Positions 44,250 through 56,269 of a DNA stretch of 64,000 bases are shown here, piece after piece. The stretch comes from Mytilus galloprovincialis (taxonomy: Eukaryota > Mollusca > Bivalvia > Mytilida > Mytilidae): contig NC_134846.1 in assembly GCF_965363235.1 (NCBI RefSeq), positions 32,994,218 through 33,058,217 of the forward strand. Direction: 5' to 3'. The first letter of the stretch is position 1, and every line of letters starts with the position of its first letter. The notes beneath the pieces were generated by a model. The model was not told the origin of the DNA. It did not search any database and saw only the letters and a program-made list of their open reading frames with translations. Made by a program: the position numbers and the translations under genes.

Positions 44250-46340
44250 ATAAGTTGTACAAGTTCTGTTGCTTGCCTTAATCAAGAGAAAAAAATCTGA
44301 ACATCCAAAGAACCAGAAAGGGATTTAAAACATAATAATCAACACAAAGATAACTGAAAAAAAGCTGTATTGCAATCTGATATCCTGCAGTTATCATAAA
44401 TCCTATTATATGTAATATTTCAAGTTTTGCTTTATATTTCTTCTTCTGTCTTATATTTGAATTCAAAAGTCCTGCAACCAACTGTCCTTTCGATTAAATT
44501 ATTGATTGGATAATAACCTAAGCTGACCAGTATAAAATAAAATTTGAAAATGCTTTGTTGAAATAAAACAGTGGTATTATGTCATTAGATATACTGAATC
44601 AACTTCAAATGTAATCCAAATTCACATTTACCTGCTCTAAAATGCATAGTCAATTGGACTACAAAAACCTGAGACTACTTCAATGTATAACATAGAGATT
44701 GTGGTCACCTCCCATGTTATAGTAGTCTCAGACAAAAACAAAACTGACTTAAATACAGTATGTTCAGAATTTTTTTGAAAAAGGACAACAAAAAGAAATT
44801 TATTATTCTGATATCAAAAATAAATTCAAAGTGGAATGTCAGTTCTTTTAATTGAGATAACCAGTTTAATAACATTATTTACTATATAAAAAACACTCAT
44901 GATATTATCTGGATTTATAATCATTGACTAAGCTTGTCATCAACTCACTTACTTTAAATGCTTTTAAAAGTTAACCTGTCAGTACTACAATAAAGAAATG
45001 TGGTATAAGACAAGATATTTTATTCCAATTAAAGGGCATATGAAGAGCAAAGTAATGTACATGTATTACAATGATTTATATATATGTATATATAATGGAA
45101 CAATGATGTTGATATAAATCAGATAAATATGGAGATAACCAACTCCATTCTTAGATTTTAAACCACAGCCAGATCAGAGCCACACATATATTTGAAAAGG
45201 CATATAACAATTATATCTTCAATTAACAGGCAAATATTCCCAAAGGCCCAATTAAAACAATATCTGTACTCTATATATTGATAGTTTTCTGAGTTCAAAA
45301 CATTTATTTTTCAACACTTTTCAATGCCTCTAGGTTTTATTGAATGAAAAGCCAATTAGATTTGGCACTTGTGCTTAACTTTTCAATTTTTTTACAACTT
45401 ATTATTATATTATCATTAAATTCTTTTCTTAAAACTTATAAAGGGGAAACTGACATTTATGGTATAGTTGCCAATGAGATAACATTCTGGAAACTTATCA
45501 CCAGAGTCCAAGTCTCTGTTAGCAGTGACAGTTAAATTACAAGTCACTTTACATACATGCAAAAAAGACAGGACTTATAGCCACTGGACTTTTAGTAAAG
45601 TATGCCCTTACTAATCCTTAGAGGAGCTGCTGTATACTAGAAAAAAAATGATGTTGATGATTTAACCCCATCAATTAGCATTTTAGCATTACATTATTGT
45701 CAATTGCTATCTGTTCTATTTGTTCCAACCTGTTATGAGAGTCAAAATGTATACCTACATGTAGGGTGGGAATTAAACCCATGTACGTTCATTTACTTTA
45801 TTGTTCTTTGTGTACATAAAATGTACATGTACATGAAATATATCAAATGCAAAAAATGCTGTAATGTATCATTACACCCTCACTGGTTAAGGACCAAGTA
45901 AAGGAAGTCCCTGCACCTACCTAGACGTATTTCTTAGGTAAGATGTAATATATAACTCTTGAAAGTATAACACGATAAAGGTTATTGGTAAGTATATAGT
46001 AACATCAACGTGCAATTCAGGTAAACACACTTTCAAACATAAACAATCTACCACGTGTTTGTCTGCTGTGCTTGAATTCAAAACGACCCATCAGACTTAT
46101 TAACACGAATTTTTGCTCAAGCAGACAGTTAAATATGTCCGTTTACCTTATGGGGTCTGTTAAGAATGGATTTGCTGTTATAAATTGTGTATGCATGGAA
46201 ATATAAGGAAGATAACATTGATTTTTACCGTAACTTTTGAATACACAACATTCCCAAGGTATCCCCACAAAACACATGGCTACTTTGTAACGACGGCTGG
46301 TAACGTGTAGCCACTTTCTAACGGCAAATTTAATTGGATG
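44250..46340. other. AT-rich sequence, no supported gene
   Basis: Mostly A+T with few repeats. Two minus-strand frames (44481-44278, hydrophobic; 46355-46143, ending at a GTAAAC that could be a donor) have no recognisable domain. If the initiation context at 46431-46444 is real, this stretch could hold the body or 3' UTR of a minus-strand transcript, but I see no exons to support it. Confidence 0.35.
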
Positions 46341-46344
46341 ATCT

Positions 46345-46440
46345 TCAAAGATCAATAATAAAATTGCTCATAAATGATTGGATACGAATTTGTGTCAGAT
46401 TATAAATAGGTGAAAAAATGTAAACATTGAAATCCGCCAT
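46345..46440 (-). promoter_or_regulatory. TISU/YY1-like initiation context with a 31-codon frame
   Basis: The minus strand reads CAAGATGGCGGATT at 46444-46431, which fits 11 of 12 positions of the TISU element (SAASATGGCGGC) and contains the YY1 core. Such elements mark starts of transcripts with very short 5' UTRs in animals. The ATG opens a frame MADFNVYIFSPIYN that stops at 46345. A half CRE (TGACGTAG on plus, 46443) adjoins. No strong donor was found inside the frame, so it could be chance. Confidence 0.25.
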
Positions 46441-46639
46441 CTTGACGTAGGAAACAAACTAATTTTCAGTCTTGGATTAAAGGACATTGCGCACATTGCC
46501 AGCGTATCATGCATAAACAGTCATCTGCAAATATATCTTTCAATTTGTGTTTTACACTTACTTTTCTATGTTTTAGTTAATTTAATGTTTTAATTTACTA
46601 CAGAATGGGACATCGTTCTCAAAGATGCCGCAGAAAAAA

Positions 46640-47460
46640 TTATAGGTGGCGCTGTTTGTGGGCGTAAACATTTTACATACGGGTTCTTTTTTTGTCGACA
46701 AATTGACCTCTATCTGTCAGATTCAGGCGTTTGCCTTCCAACTGAGTCAAATCATCTCCTATAGAAAAAATCGACATCTGATAATATAGATATGAAACCA
46801 TTACAGACATACAGTTGTCGAGTTGAGTAGAATATATTCATTATGAATGGCTAAATCTGAGAAATCTCGGACTACGAAGTGCATGTAAAATATAAGCAAA
46901 TCTACATACCTGTATGAATAGCGTTCTATTTCGTATATGTTTCTGTTATATCAAAATGATAATAAATTGCGGAATACTGGCCAAAGAAGTGTTTTTCGTC
47001 CTTTCCCTTTCAACCATGTCCACCTCGCCGATTTTAAACATTCTTTTTACATGACGTCATGCGGGTGGGATTTGCCGCAATTAGCGTAGAAAAATAGTGC
47101 AAGCGCTTTCAGTATTAAACATAAGAAAAAACTAATAAATAAGAGAATATTAAAAGGGTTATCTGTTTTAATTACTTTTCAAAAAATATTTATATTGGTA
47201 TAAGTGATTCTTGAGAATTGAATTCTAATTATGTTTACAGTCTCTGTTTGAATCTCTACGCATGATGGTAAAACACCTCTTACGTCATAATATCCCTGAC
47301 GTCATTAGATAAAGTGTTGGGAGGAAAACAACAAACGGATTTTTGTTGTTGTTTATTTTTTTGCATTACACAAAATTATGCATTGGAGTACATCTATAGA
47401 AATTCGACCAACAGTATATCAAACAGAACTTGTAGGATTACTGCATTCGGATATTTTGCG
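46640..47460. other. Sequence with two CREs, otherwise unassigned
   Basis: TGACGTCA occurs near 47053 (CATGACGTCATGC) and TGACGTCAT near 47299. I see no exon, no terminal repeat and no tandem array in this stretch. Confidence 0.35.
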
Positions 47461-47483
47461 ATGTCTAAACTCCTACAGTTTTG

Positions 47484-48030
47484 GATGCCAGCGTCCAGCT
47501 TTTTCGGGGTGCCAGCATCCCAGTAAAACGGGATGCCAGCATCCCAATATAACGGAATGCCAGCATCTCAATATAACGGGATGCCAGCATCCCAATAAAA
47601 CGGGATGCCAGCATCTCAATAAAACGGGATGCCAGCATCCCAATATGACTGGATGCCAGCATTTTAATATATAGGAAATCCAGCATCCCCAAAAAATAAA
47701 AAAATATTTAAAAAAAAATATATATGCAAAACTAGCATCCCAGTAATAGTAAGATGCTCCAGTACATTATTTTAACAACAGCATCTACATCAAATGTTAA
47801 TGCTGGAAGCATATAAAATCAAACAGACAGCATATATATATGTACTATAAAAAGATGCTACCTTATACAAAATATGAAAGCAATTAAAAAACTGAGAAAT
47901 ACTTTGACAAATTATTCAAAATTAGCATCTTTTCATTGACATATGCTATTTCCTAGTCATTTCACGGAATGTATGAAAAAAACTGTACATGAGAATTTGA
48001 TATTTTAGTTGAGAACGCATTACTTCTGTC
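47484..48030 (-). repeat. Second, inverted copy of the minisatellite-bearing element
   Basis: About eight 24 bp units GGGATGCCAGCATCCCAATA, then TAAC, at 47484-47690 are the reverse complement of the units at 36702-37053. Further GCATC-containing words follow to about 47930, and TTTTAGTTGAGAAC at 48004 is the reverse complement of the left flank of the first copy. Confidence 0.75.
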
Positions 48031-48734
48031 CTGACAACAACAGGTAGCTGAGAATCTGTAAAGTAAACTTTTCCATAACCCGCAGGCATGACCGTGATGA
48101 TAACAATCTTTGTGCCCCAAAATACTTTGCAAACTTTGAGCTTGCCCACAATTTAGCCCTTGAACTTGAACGTTTTCGAAATCGTCTTTCTATCCTGTGT
48201 CGCAATCTTTAAAAGATTCTGATATCGTTTCATTAGGACGGTTTTGATTGGTCAATATAAATACTTTCTGGGGTCAAATATTACGCCATAAAAGGTCACA
48301 AAAGTGAAACCTCAAATGGATAGTTGTTAGATCTCATAGGTAGTATAACGTAATCAGAGATCAATATTTAAATTAGATTGCCAACACCTCACATGGCGTA
48401 TTCACGATGTTGAGGTATTGACAATATACAATCACATTTATCAATATACTGTTACAGCAAGTAAGTAATTTGGTGTTGAATGATCTTGAATGCCAGTAGA
48501 TCAGAATTTTTTAATTGAATTTTACCTGTTAAAGGGGCACTAGCTGTTAAATTCATGTTTATCGATTTTAATCAAATTCACATAACGTGTAGTGTTGAAT
48601 TGTTTATTAAAATTTCACACACAATCTTGGTTGATATGCATTAAACCATTATTTCATGAAACTGAATGAAAAATTGACTTATCGCATAATACCAGAACTA
48701 CAAAATAAACCACCGAAAGTCCACATAAGAGGGT

Positions 48735-48880
48735 ATGGATGTGGATTAACAGAATAGAGAATAACGGGCAAAGAAAAAAAGGAATACAGAATAGTGAAAG
48801 AAAGAGAATAATGGAAAAAAGTTATTAAAAATATAGTTAAAAAAAAGAAGACCCCCCCCCCCCCCGAGACGATCCTTACT
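48735..48880. repeat. M6 purine-rich repeat with a C homopolymer
   Basis: AACAGAATAGAGAATAACGG, AATACAGAATAGTGAAAGAA and AGAGAATAATGGAAAAAAGT, followed by a run of about 15 C at 48852-48865. The words agree with the copy at 19490-19700. Confidence 0.6.
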
Positions 48881-49309
48881 CTTTTTTGACGCTGCCGAGT
48901 TATTTTGAGACAAAAACATGTATTAGTAGTCCGTCCGTACCACAAAGCCTCTTGCATTTTGAGGGTTATCCAAGGTTAAATTTACGGCGGCTCATTTTAT
49001 TTTGACTTAAAAATAAACATAATTGACAAGTTTCCTTCCCCTGCATTCTCGATCGCACATGTAAATGGCACGTTGGCCTCAAAAAGGAAAAAATACATTA
49101 CAAGACTTTTCGTCAGTATTTGAAAATATTGATGAAGAAGGTATAGAAAATTAACAAATGATTAATGCTCGCACACTATTATCCTCCACTAACCTAAATC
49201 GTTAGTCCGCAAACAACGAGGGACACACGGTGATGAAAACCCAGCACTTTGAACACAGCTACCGGCAATATGCTGTGAATTTGAAAGCTTCCCAAATTAA
49301 TAACTTATC

Positions 49310-49520
49310 AGGAGTTCAGGCCCGCCTTTTTTGGAAAAAAATGGTTGTTTATATAGGGAATTACTGAAGCATGACAGGAGCAGGCCCCCTCTTAGGCAGT
49401 CAGTGGGCCCAAACTCAGGCGCGGATCCAAAGGGGGGAACCGGGCATTGGAACCCCCTATTTTGGGACGATCAATGCATTTGAATGGGGACATGTAGTTG
49501 TGATCCCCACCCCTAAACCA
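49310..49520. mobile_element. M4a and M4b MITE copies side by side
   Basis: First GTTTATATAGGGAATTACTG, AAGCATGACAGGAGCAGGCC and GGCAGTCAGTGGGCCCAAAC (subtype a). Then GCGCGGATCCAAAGGGGGGA, GACGATCAATGCATTTGAAT and GGGGACATGTAGTTGTGATC (subtype b). The junction is near 49420. Confidence 0.75.
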
Positions 49521-49739
49521 TATATATTCTTGTACAATGTTGTATGATACAATAAAGGAAATCGAATGAATATGGGACCATAGGAATGGTGAGTTATGGG
49601 AGCTTTGTTTGGGATACTTCGTAACAGCATCCTGTTACAATTACTTCTTGTTTGAACATAATTTTAGTTTTTATTATGCATGTGTTTCGTCTACATTTTT
49701 GGATAAATAGACTCATAATCCGGCAAATTGCAAGTTGAA

Positions 49740-49835
49740 CCTTCTTCAGTATGCCTATCTCCATCAGAGACCAAATGATGCACAAGTAAGATATAGGTAA
49801 CGATATGAATGCAACTATGAGCAAAAGCCATACCA
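49740..49835 (-). repeat. M3 repeat fragment
   Basis: CTATCTCCATCAGAGACCAA, ATGATGCACAAGTAAGATAT and AACTATGAGCAAAAGCCATA: reversed, diverged M3 layout (compare 62665-62850). Confidence 0.6.
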
Positions 49836-49837
49836 GT

Positions 49838-49997
49838 GGCGGATCAAGGGGAGAATTCCAGGGGTTGGAAGTTCAACTTGGAACCCCCCTTTTTTTGGAC
49901 CATCAATGCATTTGAATGAGAACATATAGTTGGACCCCCCCTTTTTTTCTTGGGTTGGGAACCCCCTTTTAAAATGGCTGAATCCTCCCCGGCATAC
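49838..49997. mobile_element. M4b MITE copy
   Basis: AGTGGCGGATCAAGGGGAGA, TTGGAACCCCCCTTTTTTTG, GACCATCAATGCATTTGAAT and GAGAACATATAGTTGGACCC, ending near AAAATGGCTGAATCCTCC. Confidence 0.8.
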
Positions 49998-50204
49998 CAT
50001 CTAGCTAGCTATAAAGGCTTTAAAAATATGAAATAAATCAAACAAGGAAATTAACGGTGTAGGCAACTGTTTTCATTTTTAAAAAAAGCCTTTAATTACA
50101 ATGTTATATTTTGTGTGTATTTATTTTTTCTTATTCTCAATAATGGACAAAATTGCGTGATTGATTATTGTAATTTAAAAAAAGTCTGCATACATGTTAT
50201 AAAA

Positions 50205-50335
50205 TGGGAAATGGAAACTGTGAATTTGTCAAAGAGATAACAACCCAACCAAAGATCAGACAACGGTCGAAGGTCACCTATGGATCTTCAATGCAGTGAG
50301 AAAATTTCGGCACTGGTCTTCAGCTCATAAATATG
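50205..50335 (+). repeat. M2 repeat copy, partial
   Basis: AAATGGGAAATGGAAACTGT, GAATTTGTCAAAGAGATAAC, AACCCAACCAAAGATCAGAC, GTCACCTATGGATCTTCAAT and GTCTTCAGCT. Same order as at 56763. Confidence 0.75.
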
Positions 50336-50339
50336 TATC

Positions 50340-51180
50340 AGAAATGAGAATGAGATACAGCTTTCAGTTGCAATAATAAAAACCTCAAAATAAGTTCTGA
50401 ATATCAGAATATACAGTTTTCTAAGATTCTCTCAAAATGTACACATGGAGCTGAGAAACTGTAAAATAAACATTAAAGTCCTCGGAATCAATCTTAAAAT
50501 GCATACTCTTGTACAAATGAATATACCGGTAGGTATGTAATAGACATATATCAATATGGTCTTCAAAAATAAGAGTATAGATGCTATTAATATATGACAA
50601 GAACTTAATCAAGTAATAATTTTGGTTTGTTTAAATATTTCGGAGGTTAGTATGACTTCCTTTTTTTGTGATGATGTTTTCGTTTTAAGTTGGGAAAAAT
50701 TGTTTGTACCAAAAAAAAAAATAAAATCACAAAGTTAATCTAGAATTATGTTTTTATAATTTTTTTAGGTTTAGGTTGTCAGCAAGATGAAAAGAACAAA
50801 TATGCAGTTCAAAAGTCAAAATGTGGATAAGCTGAGGTTCAAGGTCGTACCTTTGCAGATTTTCATATTTTGCATGAATGAACTTAAAGTTTATATCATG
50901 GACGGCAGAGAAAGAATTTTTTTTTTCAATTTGCCTGCTTCTGAAGGATAAATCATCTGGTTTTCGGTAAGTTTTATGTCCTGTTTTCATAGTGTTTGTG
51001 CATTCATCTGTCTAGTCTTTCCTCTAAATTGTATCCTCTTTAAGTTTTTGGTGAGTGATCGCCGTGAATTTCAGTAAGTAACTTGCACGACTTGTTGATT
51101 TACATGTATATACTCAAAATTTAGTACTATTAGTAATGGGATTTTCGCATGACATCCTGTCAAATGCTTGTTAATCATGT
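50340..51180. other. Sequence without recognised features
   Basis: AT-rich sequence. Frames read here have no recognisable domain or splice boundaries. Confidence 0.4.
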
Positions 51181-51184
51181 TTAT

Positions 51185-51500
51185 GTTCCAGAACATATGA
51201 TTATTTGGACTCTACGCGTACAGTCTGCCCAATTTTAAGACGCTGGTCAATTTTATTAGAAACAAATTTACACTACAGATCAACATAACTGAAATCTTTA
51301 ATAGATTAATACAAAAAGTTAAATTGTATTTGAAATAAAAACACATGTTTGGTCGAGCTGGTACTAGACAGTAAAAGTATACTCAAAAGGTCTGACTGTA
51401 TGCATATGGTCGGACTGTAAGAGTATACTTATATGTTCCGGACCGTTAACGTACAGTCCAAATACTGATATGGTCTGGAACATTTATACATGTCTTAAAG
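51185..51500. repeat. Repeat of GGTC(T/C)GGAACAT / ACAGTCC words (family M7)
   Basis: Related words on both strands: CCAGAACATATGATTATTTG, AAGGTCTGACTGTATGCATA, ATGGTCGGACTGTAAGAGTA, TATGTTCCGGACCGTTAACG, TACAGTCCAAATACTGATAT and GGTCTGGAACAT. A similar cluster lies at 61130-61250. Confidence 0.45.
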
Positions 51501-51905
51501 TTAATATCAAACACATTGGTGTTTGTGAACTTGGTAATAAGTTATTCGATAGAACTATAATGTTTTGGGATATCAAAATTAGAAAAATATCCCATTTTTA
51601 CTTTTAATAAAGAAGAAGATTATTGATGTATGTATAACTGTATATAAAAATGAGACAGCGAGCCAACAACATAAAAAATGAGGATAAAGCAATATAATTT
51701 TTTGTATCAATGTTATAATTTCCAATATGTCCTAAGAGTTCTATGTATTTTTTTATTGAAATAAAACACAAGTTGAACTCTGTTAGAACTTCCAAAGTTT
51801 AAGGAAATATTGTTTCTGTTGTCTGCGTTTTGTATAATATATTGCAAATTCTTTTGAATAATGGAATGTTATTAAAATTGCCTGAAGTTTTTACATTGAT
51901 CTTTA

Positions 51906-51927
51906 TATATATATATATATATATTAT
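51906..51927. repeat. (TA)n microsatellite
   Basis: TATATATATATATATATATA continuous run of about 22 bases. Confidence 0.9.
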
Positions 51928-51999
51928 AATATTTAACTTGGGAAAATACCCAAATGTTATAAAGAAGAATAAATTAATTGATTGTTATAGAGTATTAGA

Positions 52000-52110
52000 A
52001 TAGGAAGATGTGGTATATTGCTAATTTGACAACTCTCCATCAGAGACCAAAGGATGTAGGAGGTTAGCAACTGATGACACTGGACAACCTTTAACAATCA
52101 GTAAAATCCA
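52000..52110 (-). repeat. M3 repeat copy, reversed
   Basis: AGATGTGGTATATTGCTAAT, TTGACAACTCTCCATCAGAG, ACCAAAGGATGTAGGAGGTT and GTAAAATCCATACCGCATAG. The order matches 62665-62850. Confidence 0.75.
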
Positions 52111-52769
52111 TACCGCATAGCTATTTTTATTGAAAATCATATAATTGCTACATGTATGCAAAAAATTTTGTATAATATATAACTTCAGATTTTATTGGTT
52201 CTTTTTCAGAAGGATTGAAATTCATCACCTAGAATAAATGGAGAAAACATAGAAACAATACCAGAATAAATTCAAAGACAAAAATTGAAGCAGTTATTAT
52301 TTGCATCACTCAGTCAATGATTTGAAGTTCTTTTAAATACTAAAAGATATTGAAACCACAATAATGTCAATGTTCTGTGCTGAATGACCAACAAGTGTAC
52401 TATAGGATCACACAATGCTGGATGATAAGAAACTATTAATGTTTTTGTGGATGGATATTGTGAAAAAAAAAATAGATTACTTAAATAGCTACTAGTATGT
52501 TAAGCCTAATAATAGAGTTTTTCATTGATTTCAAATGGTAAATTATTGTGTTTCAAGAAAGTATTCTATAATTCATAAACATATTGATACTTACATTATC
52601 TGCTTTGTTGTTTGAAAGTTTAGTTTTGGACAGTTATAGAACAATATATTGAATTAACATTTCCAAAGAAAAAAAGATATTCAATTAAAAAAAATCATCT
52701 AATAACAATTTACTACCAAATAAAATACATTGTAACATACACAATACTGTATATTTATATTTATAATTT

Positions 52770-52995
52770 GAATCCCATAGGATTTTAATTTGATCCATGG
52801 GATATTAAAAATCCCATTGGATATTTATAGTCCCATGGGATTTTTTTGTCCCATGGGACTACAATTATCCCATGGGACCAAAAAAAAAATCCCATGGAAT
52901 TTAACCAAAATCGAAAATCCCATGTTTTTATAAATCAAAAAGCAAAAAAAATATAATAGTGACAGTAGAAAACAAATGAAATTATTGAATCCCAT
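52770..52995. repeat. Cluster of CCCATGGG palindromes
   Basis: AATCCCATAGGATTTT, TGATCCATGGGATATT, AATCCCATTGGATATT, GTCCCATGGGATTT, GTCCCATGGGACTA, ATCCCATGGGACCA, AATCCCATGGAATT, AATCCCATG and AATCCCATGTAATT occur over 225 bp at irregular spacing of about 19 to 40 bp. The core is a self-complementary CCATGG. Confidence 0.9.
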
Positions 52996-53798
52996 GTAAT
53001 TCCGCACATTTTGGTGATATACATGACATTGTAGCTCTTATTTGAGGCGGCGGCGGATTTGCAAATGAGTGCTTTGCAAATTAAAATTGTCCAGCGTTAC
53101 GTCTTCTTTTTCGCCTTTAACCCATTGAATGCTTTTCGATGGTCATATAATTTGTTGAAATATATCTTATGAAATATATTTGGATACTTTCGAAAACAAG
53201 TCCCCTGTTCAGTAAATTGTATAAATTAAATAATCAAAATAATAACACAGGTGTCAAGATGTTTGTAAAAAATTTAAAGAAATAATTAAAAGAAGAAAAA
53301 TCTCTTCCGTCGTTGTTGTTCAGACAGAAGTAAAATTTATTATTAATCCTTATTTTAGTAAATACATTGTATTATAATATCATGTACTTTTTTTTTGTCA
53401 ACGGTGTTTTATATTATGCCCTGTTGATATCTTGCTTCCATTCCTCTTCGCCGTAATCGCATACGTTTGATGTATTACAGTTTGTTAAATTGCAAATTGG
53501 AACGTACCGCATATCTTTTTTTTTATCATCAAAAAATTTTTCTCTCTTTTTCTCTCTTGCAAATTTGAATTGCAATCATATACATTATATTAACACAGAG
53601 AAACTGTTATTGAATTTATGAAACATTTTGTTTTTTAATTACAATGGACAATTTTTTTCAAATTAATTTTTTCTAACTATTAATAATTTAATTGTGGATG
53701 TAACGCGTCTTCTGGTTGGCGTACGTTATTCTGTTTATCAGTTCATAGACATAAGTAATGGTTTTTTCCGGTTTAAAATGAAATTCAGTATTAAATTA

Positions 53799-53954
53799 TA
53801 AGAAATAACTGTTATCGTTTTTCTGTCTATTCGAAATATAACATAAAAAATGTGGTGCACACTGTTAAAAAACCCGCTACGCGCGTTATTTAGTGTGCAC
53901 CACATTTTTATGTCATTTCTTATTAGACAGAAAAAATATTACAGTCATTTCTTA
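53799..53954. repeat. 156 bp hairpin
   Basis: TAAGAAATAACTGTTATCGT, TTTTCTGTCTATTC, ACATAAAAAATGTGGTGCAC, then ACT pairs with AGTGTGCACCACATTTTTAT, GTCATTTCTTATTAGACAGA, AAAAATATTACAGTCATTTC, then TTA. The loop contains CCCGCTACGCGCGTTA. It is likely a foldback MITE, 220 bp before the signal-peptide exon at 54173. Confidence 0.8.
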
Positions 53955-54172
53955 AATAAAAAAAACCGCTAGGCTGAAATATCATATTCCTACATTTTTA
54001 CTTCTACAAGCAATTTTGGAAAAAAATGATAACATCAATCGTTATTGACTCTCTTTTCATACATCGGAAATGATTTACATCGAAGTACTTACATCGGAAA
54101 TACTTGTAAATGAAACACTTCAATATACATTGTACGTTTTATACTTCCTCATTACATATTTGAACAGAAAAT

Positions 54173-54251
54173 ATGGATGAAATAAAGAAAGTCATCGTTT
54201 TACTTTATATACAGTGTATGGATTTATTTTCTGAAAGTTTCTATGTAAAAG
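54173..54251 (+). CDS. First coding exon: signal peptide of the SUEL-MAM protein
   Basis: ATG at 54173 (context GAAAATATGG, A at -3 and G at +4) opens 26 codons: MDEIKKVIVLLYIQCMDLFS then ESFYVK, to donor AAAAG|GTAAAT in phase 1. The charged start, the hydrophobic core VIVLLYI and the small residues around S-E-S fit a short signal peptide. Phase 1 matches the acceptor of the SUEL exon at 61790; the joined codon is Gly, giving ..YVKGSQGNTFFSN. The intron would be 7538 nt and holds the satellite array. No TATA box is obvious upstream. An unrelated short frame remains possible, since the link rests on phase and position only. Confidence 0.55.
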
Positions 54252-54259
54252 GTAAATAA

Positions 54260-56250
54260 TAGTTAGCTTATATTTATATCATACAATATGGTTTATACAT
54301 TTTACAAAATGAAATAGTTGATATCATTAAGCTAGCATGACAAATTGTTACGAAATATTCTTCTGCAAATTCCATTGTCATTATTGCCAAAGACACAAAT
54401 AAAGCAATTTACCACCATAAACATGACACAAAAATATAAAAAGAAACTCATTATAGATTGAAATTTTGACTATCACTTAAAATATAAGCCGTACACATTA
54501 GTTCGATGCCGTAATGTAAATAAATACAATTAATTCAAAATTTCCATTTCTTTAATAGTATGTATCTAATATTATACTAATGAACATGCACTACAAAACT
54601 GTTGATTTGATTTGAATGTTTTACAGTAATGTGAACATCGATAGATCTTGTCCTAAGTAATTTTTTTAAAATTAAAAACATGAAGCAGGAATTTGGTTAG
54701 AGGGATTTATAAAATCTTTAATCTAAGTTGACACCGAATCACACAGCAAAACATCAGTCATTTTCATGTGTGTATGTACATATCTCAAAGGCATTTGTAA
54801 TGTAGTAAAAGCTTCATTTTATGTTAAAAAGTAAATTGTTTGATGTTTTCCATTCATGTATGACCACATCCGTGACGAACTTTTAAGGTTTATTAGTTGA
54901 TATCCGACTGATACAAAACTGTCTTCCTGATTGTTTAAAATGGATACAATATTTCCTTTAATCATTTTCCTCTGTTGTTGTTGTAATTTATTTAATATAA
55001 ATGTCCTAACAAAAGGTGGGGAATAGTTCACAAAATATGTGAAAAATAAAACGGGTCCTTAACTTTTATTTTCCTGAAAGAGTTAAAGGATTCTACGTCT
55101 ATCATTTATAATATTTTTGGAGGTAGGGTAATGGTTATCCGTACGAAAGGTAGCAATTCAAGAGGGTGTCTATGGAAAAACCAGGCAGTGGATAGCACAT
55201 GAAATTTTTTGTTTTCAAAATATTTTCAGCTATTTCATATCACAAATTCATTCTTTCTCAAAGTTAAGTTTTGTTTTTTTATTAACTGCAACAAATAAAG
55301 AGAAAAAGTACATAGAAAGCACTGAAAATTCTTTGAAAAGGGGAGATAACTCTTCATTTTGTACCAGATTTTGTTGCATTGTTTGTGAACTTTAAAATCA
55401 TTTCCTGAGCCATCCACTGTTGATTCAAAAATATCTTTGACATATATATCCTTTGTATGATATAAACACTGAATTGGAACCAAAAATTCAGTGGGGAAAA
55501 ATATGTTGTGCCACCCATATCATAGGATTTGCCTGATATTTACTTGGACAGCCTATTCGATAGAAATGTACTTAATCAATATTAAAACATAACTTATTTT
55601 TCAATAATAATTTTTGATACACTTCCAGCCTATTAAATGATAAATATGTTACTAATAACAACCGATATTTCTATTGTTTTCTTACATGACAGAACTTTTA
55701 ATATCTTTCGCGTACACAGATTCTGCTAACGTCTGCCTAATTTTCTTTCTTCATTTTTTATGTAAAATGCTGCATGGTACTTAATGCAGTAAGTAGGGAA
55801 TGATCAAGTTTCGATTATTTATTGAATCTTTTAAATATTTGTACTGCATTTTTCACTTTGAACTCTGTCACATTATAATATGTGAGGGTCTTTTATAGGT
55901 GATAAGTTTTATTTATTCTTCGTAAATACCGTATGATAATGATCAAATATTAGTTGATTAAACCTGTTTCTTCATATGGACTAATGCAAACTGGACAGTT
56001 ATCTCATTCATTATCACACCACTTTCGCTTTTCTCGTTCTTGCGTCAAAATGCAACAAAGAAGGTGTTATGTATACTATAATGTACAAGTATGAATTCAT
56101 GTCTACAATTGGTGATTTTCACATACATGTACCACCAATAACTTAATGTTATAAGTAAAAAATATCTTGATTGAAATAGTGATTAATTAATCAAATGGTA
56201 TGCATTATTAAACTTTTAATGAAATACATGAATTTTACTTACAAATTAAA
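54260..56250. other. Intron 1, first part: nothing recognised
   Basis: AT-rich intronic sequence. The word GGGGAGATAACTCTTC near 55340 and GTGCCACCCATATCATAG near 55509 suggest dispersed bivalve repeats, but I cannot delimit an element. Confidence 0.4.
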
Positions 56251-56269
56251 TTTTAAATTTATTTATTTT

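Noticed and set aside
44278..44481. 67-codon hydrophobic minus-strand frame
   Set aside because: It is AT-rich and low in complexity, has no domain, and lacks splice or start evidence.
46143..46355. Minus-strand frame ending at a GTAAAC donor-like site
   Set aside because: No recognisable domain. The supposed acceptor is weak, and an intron to the nearby TISU-like start would be under 100 nt.
48679..48957. Minus-strand 92-codon frame
   Set aside because: It spans the M6 purine-rich repeat and the C homopolymer; its composition is low in complexity.
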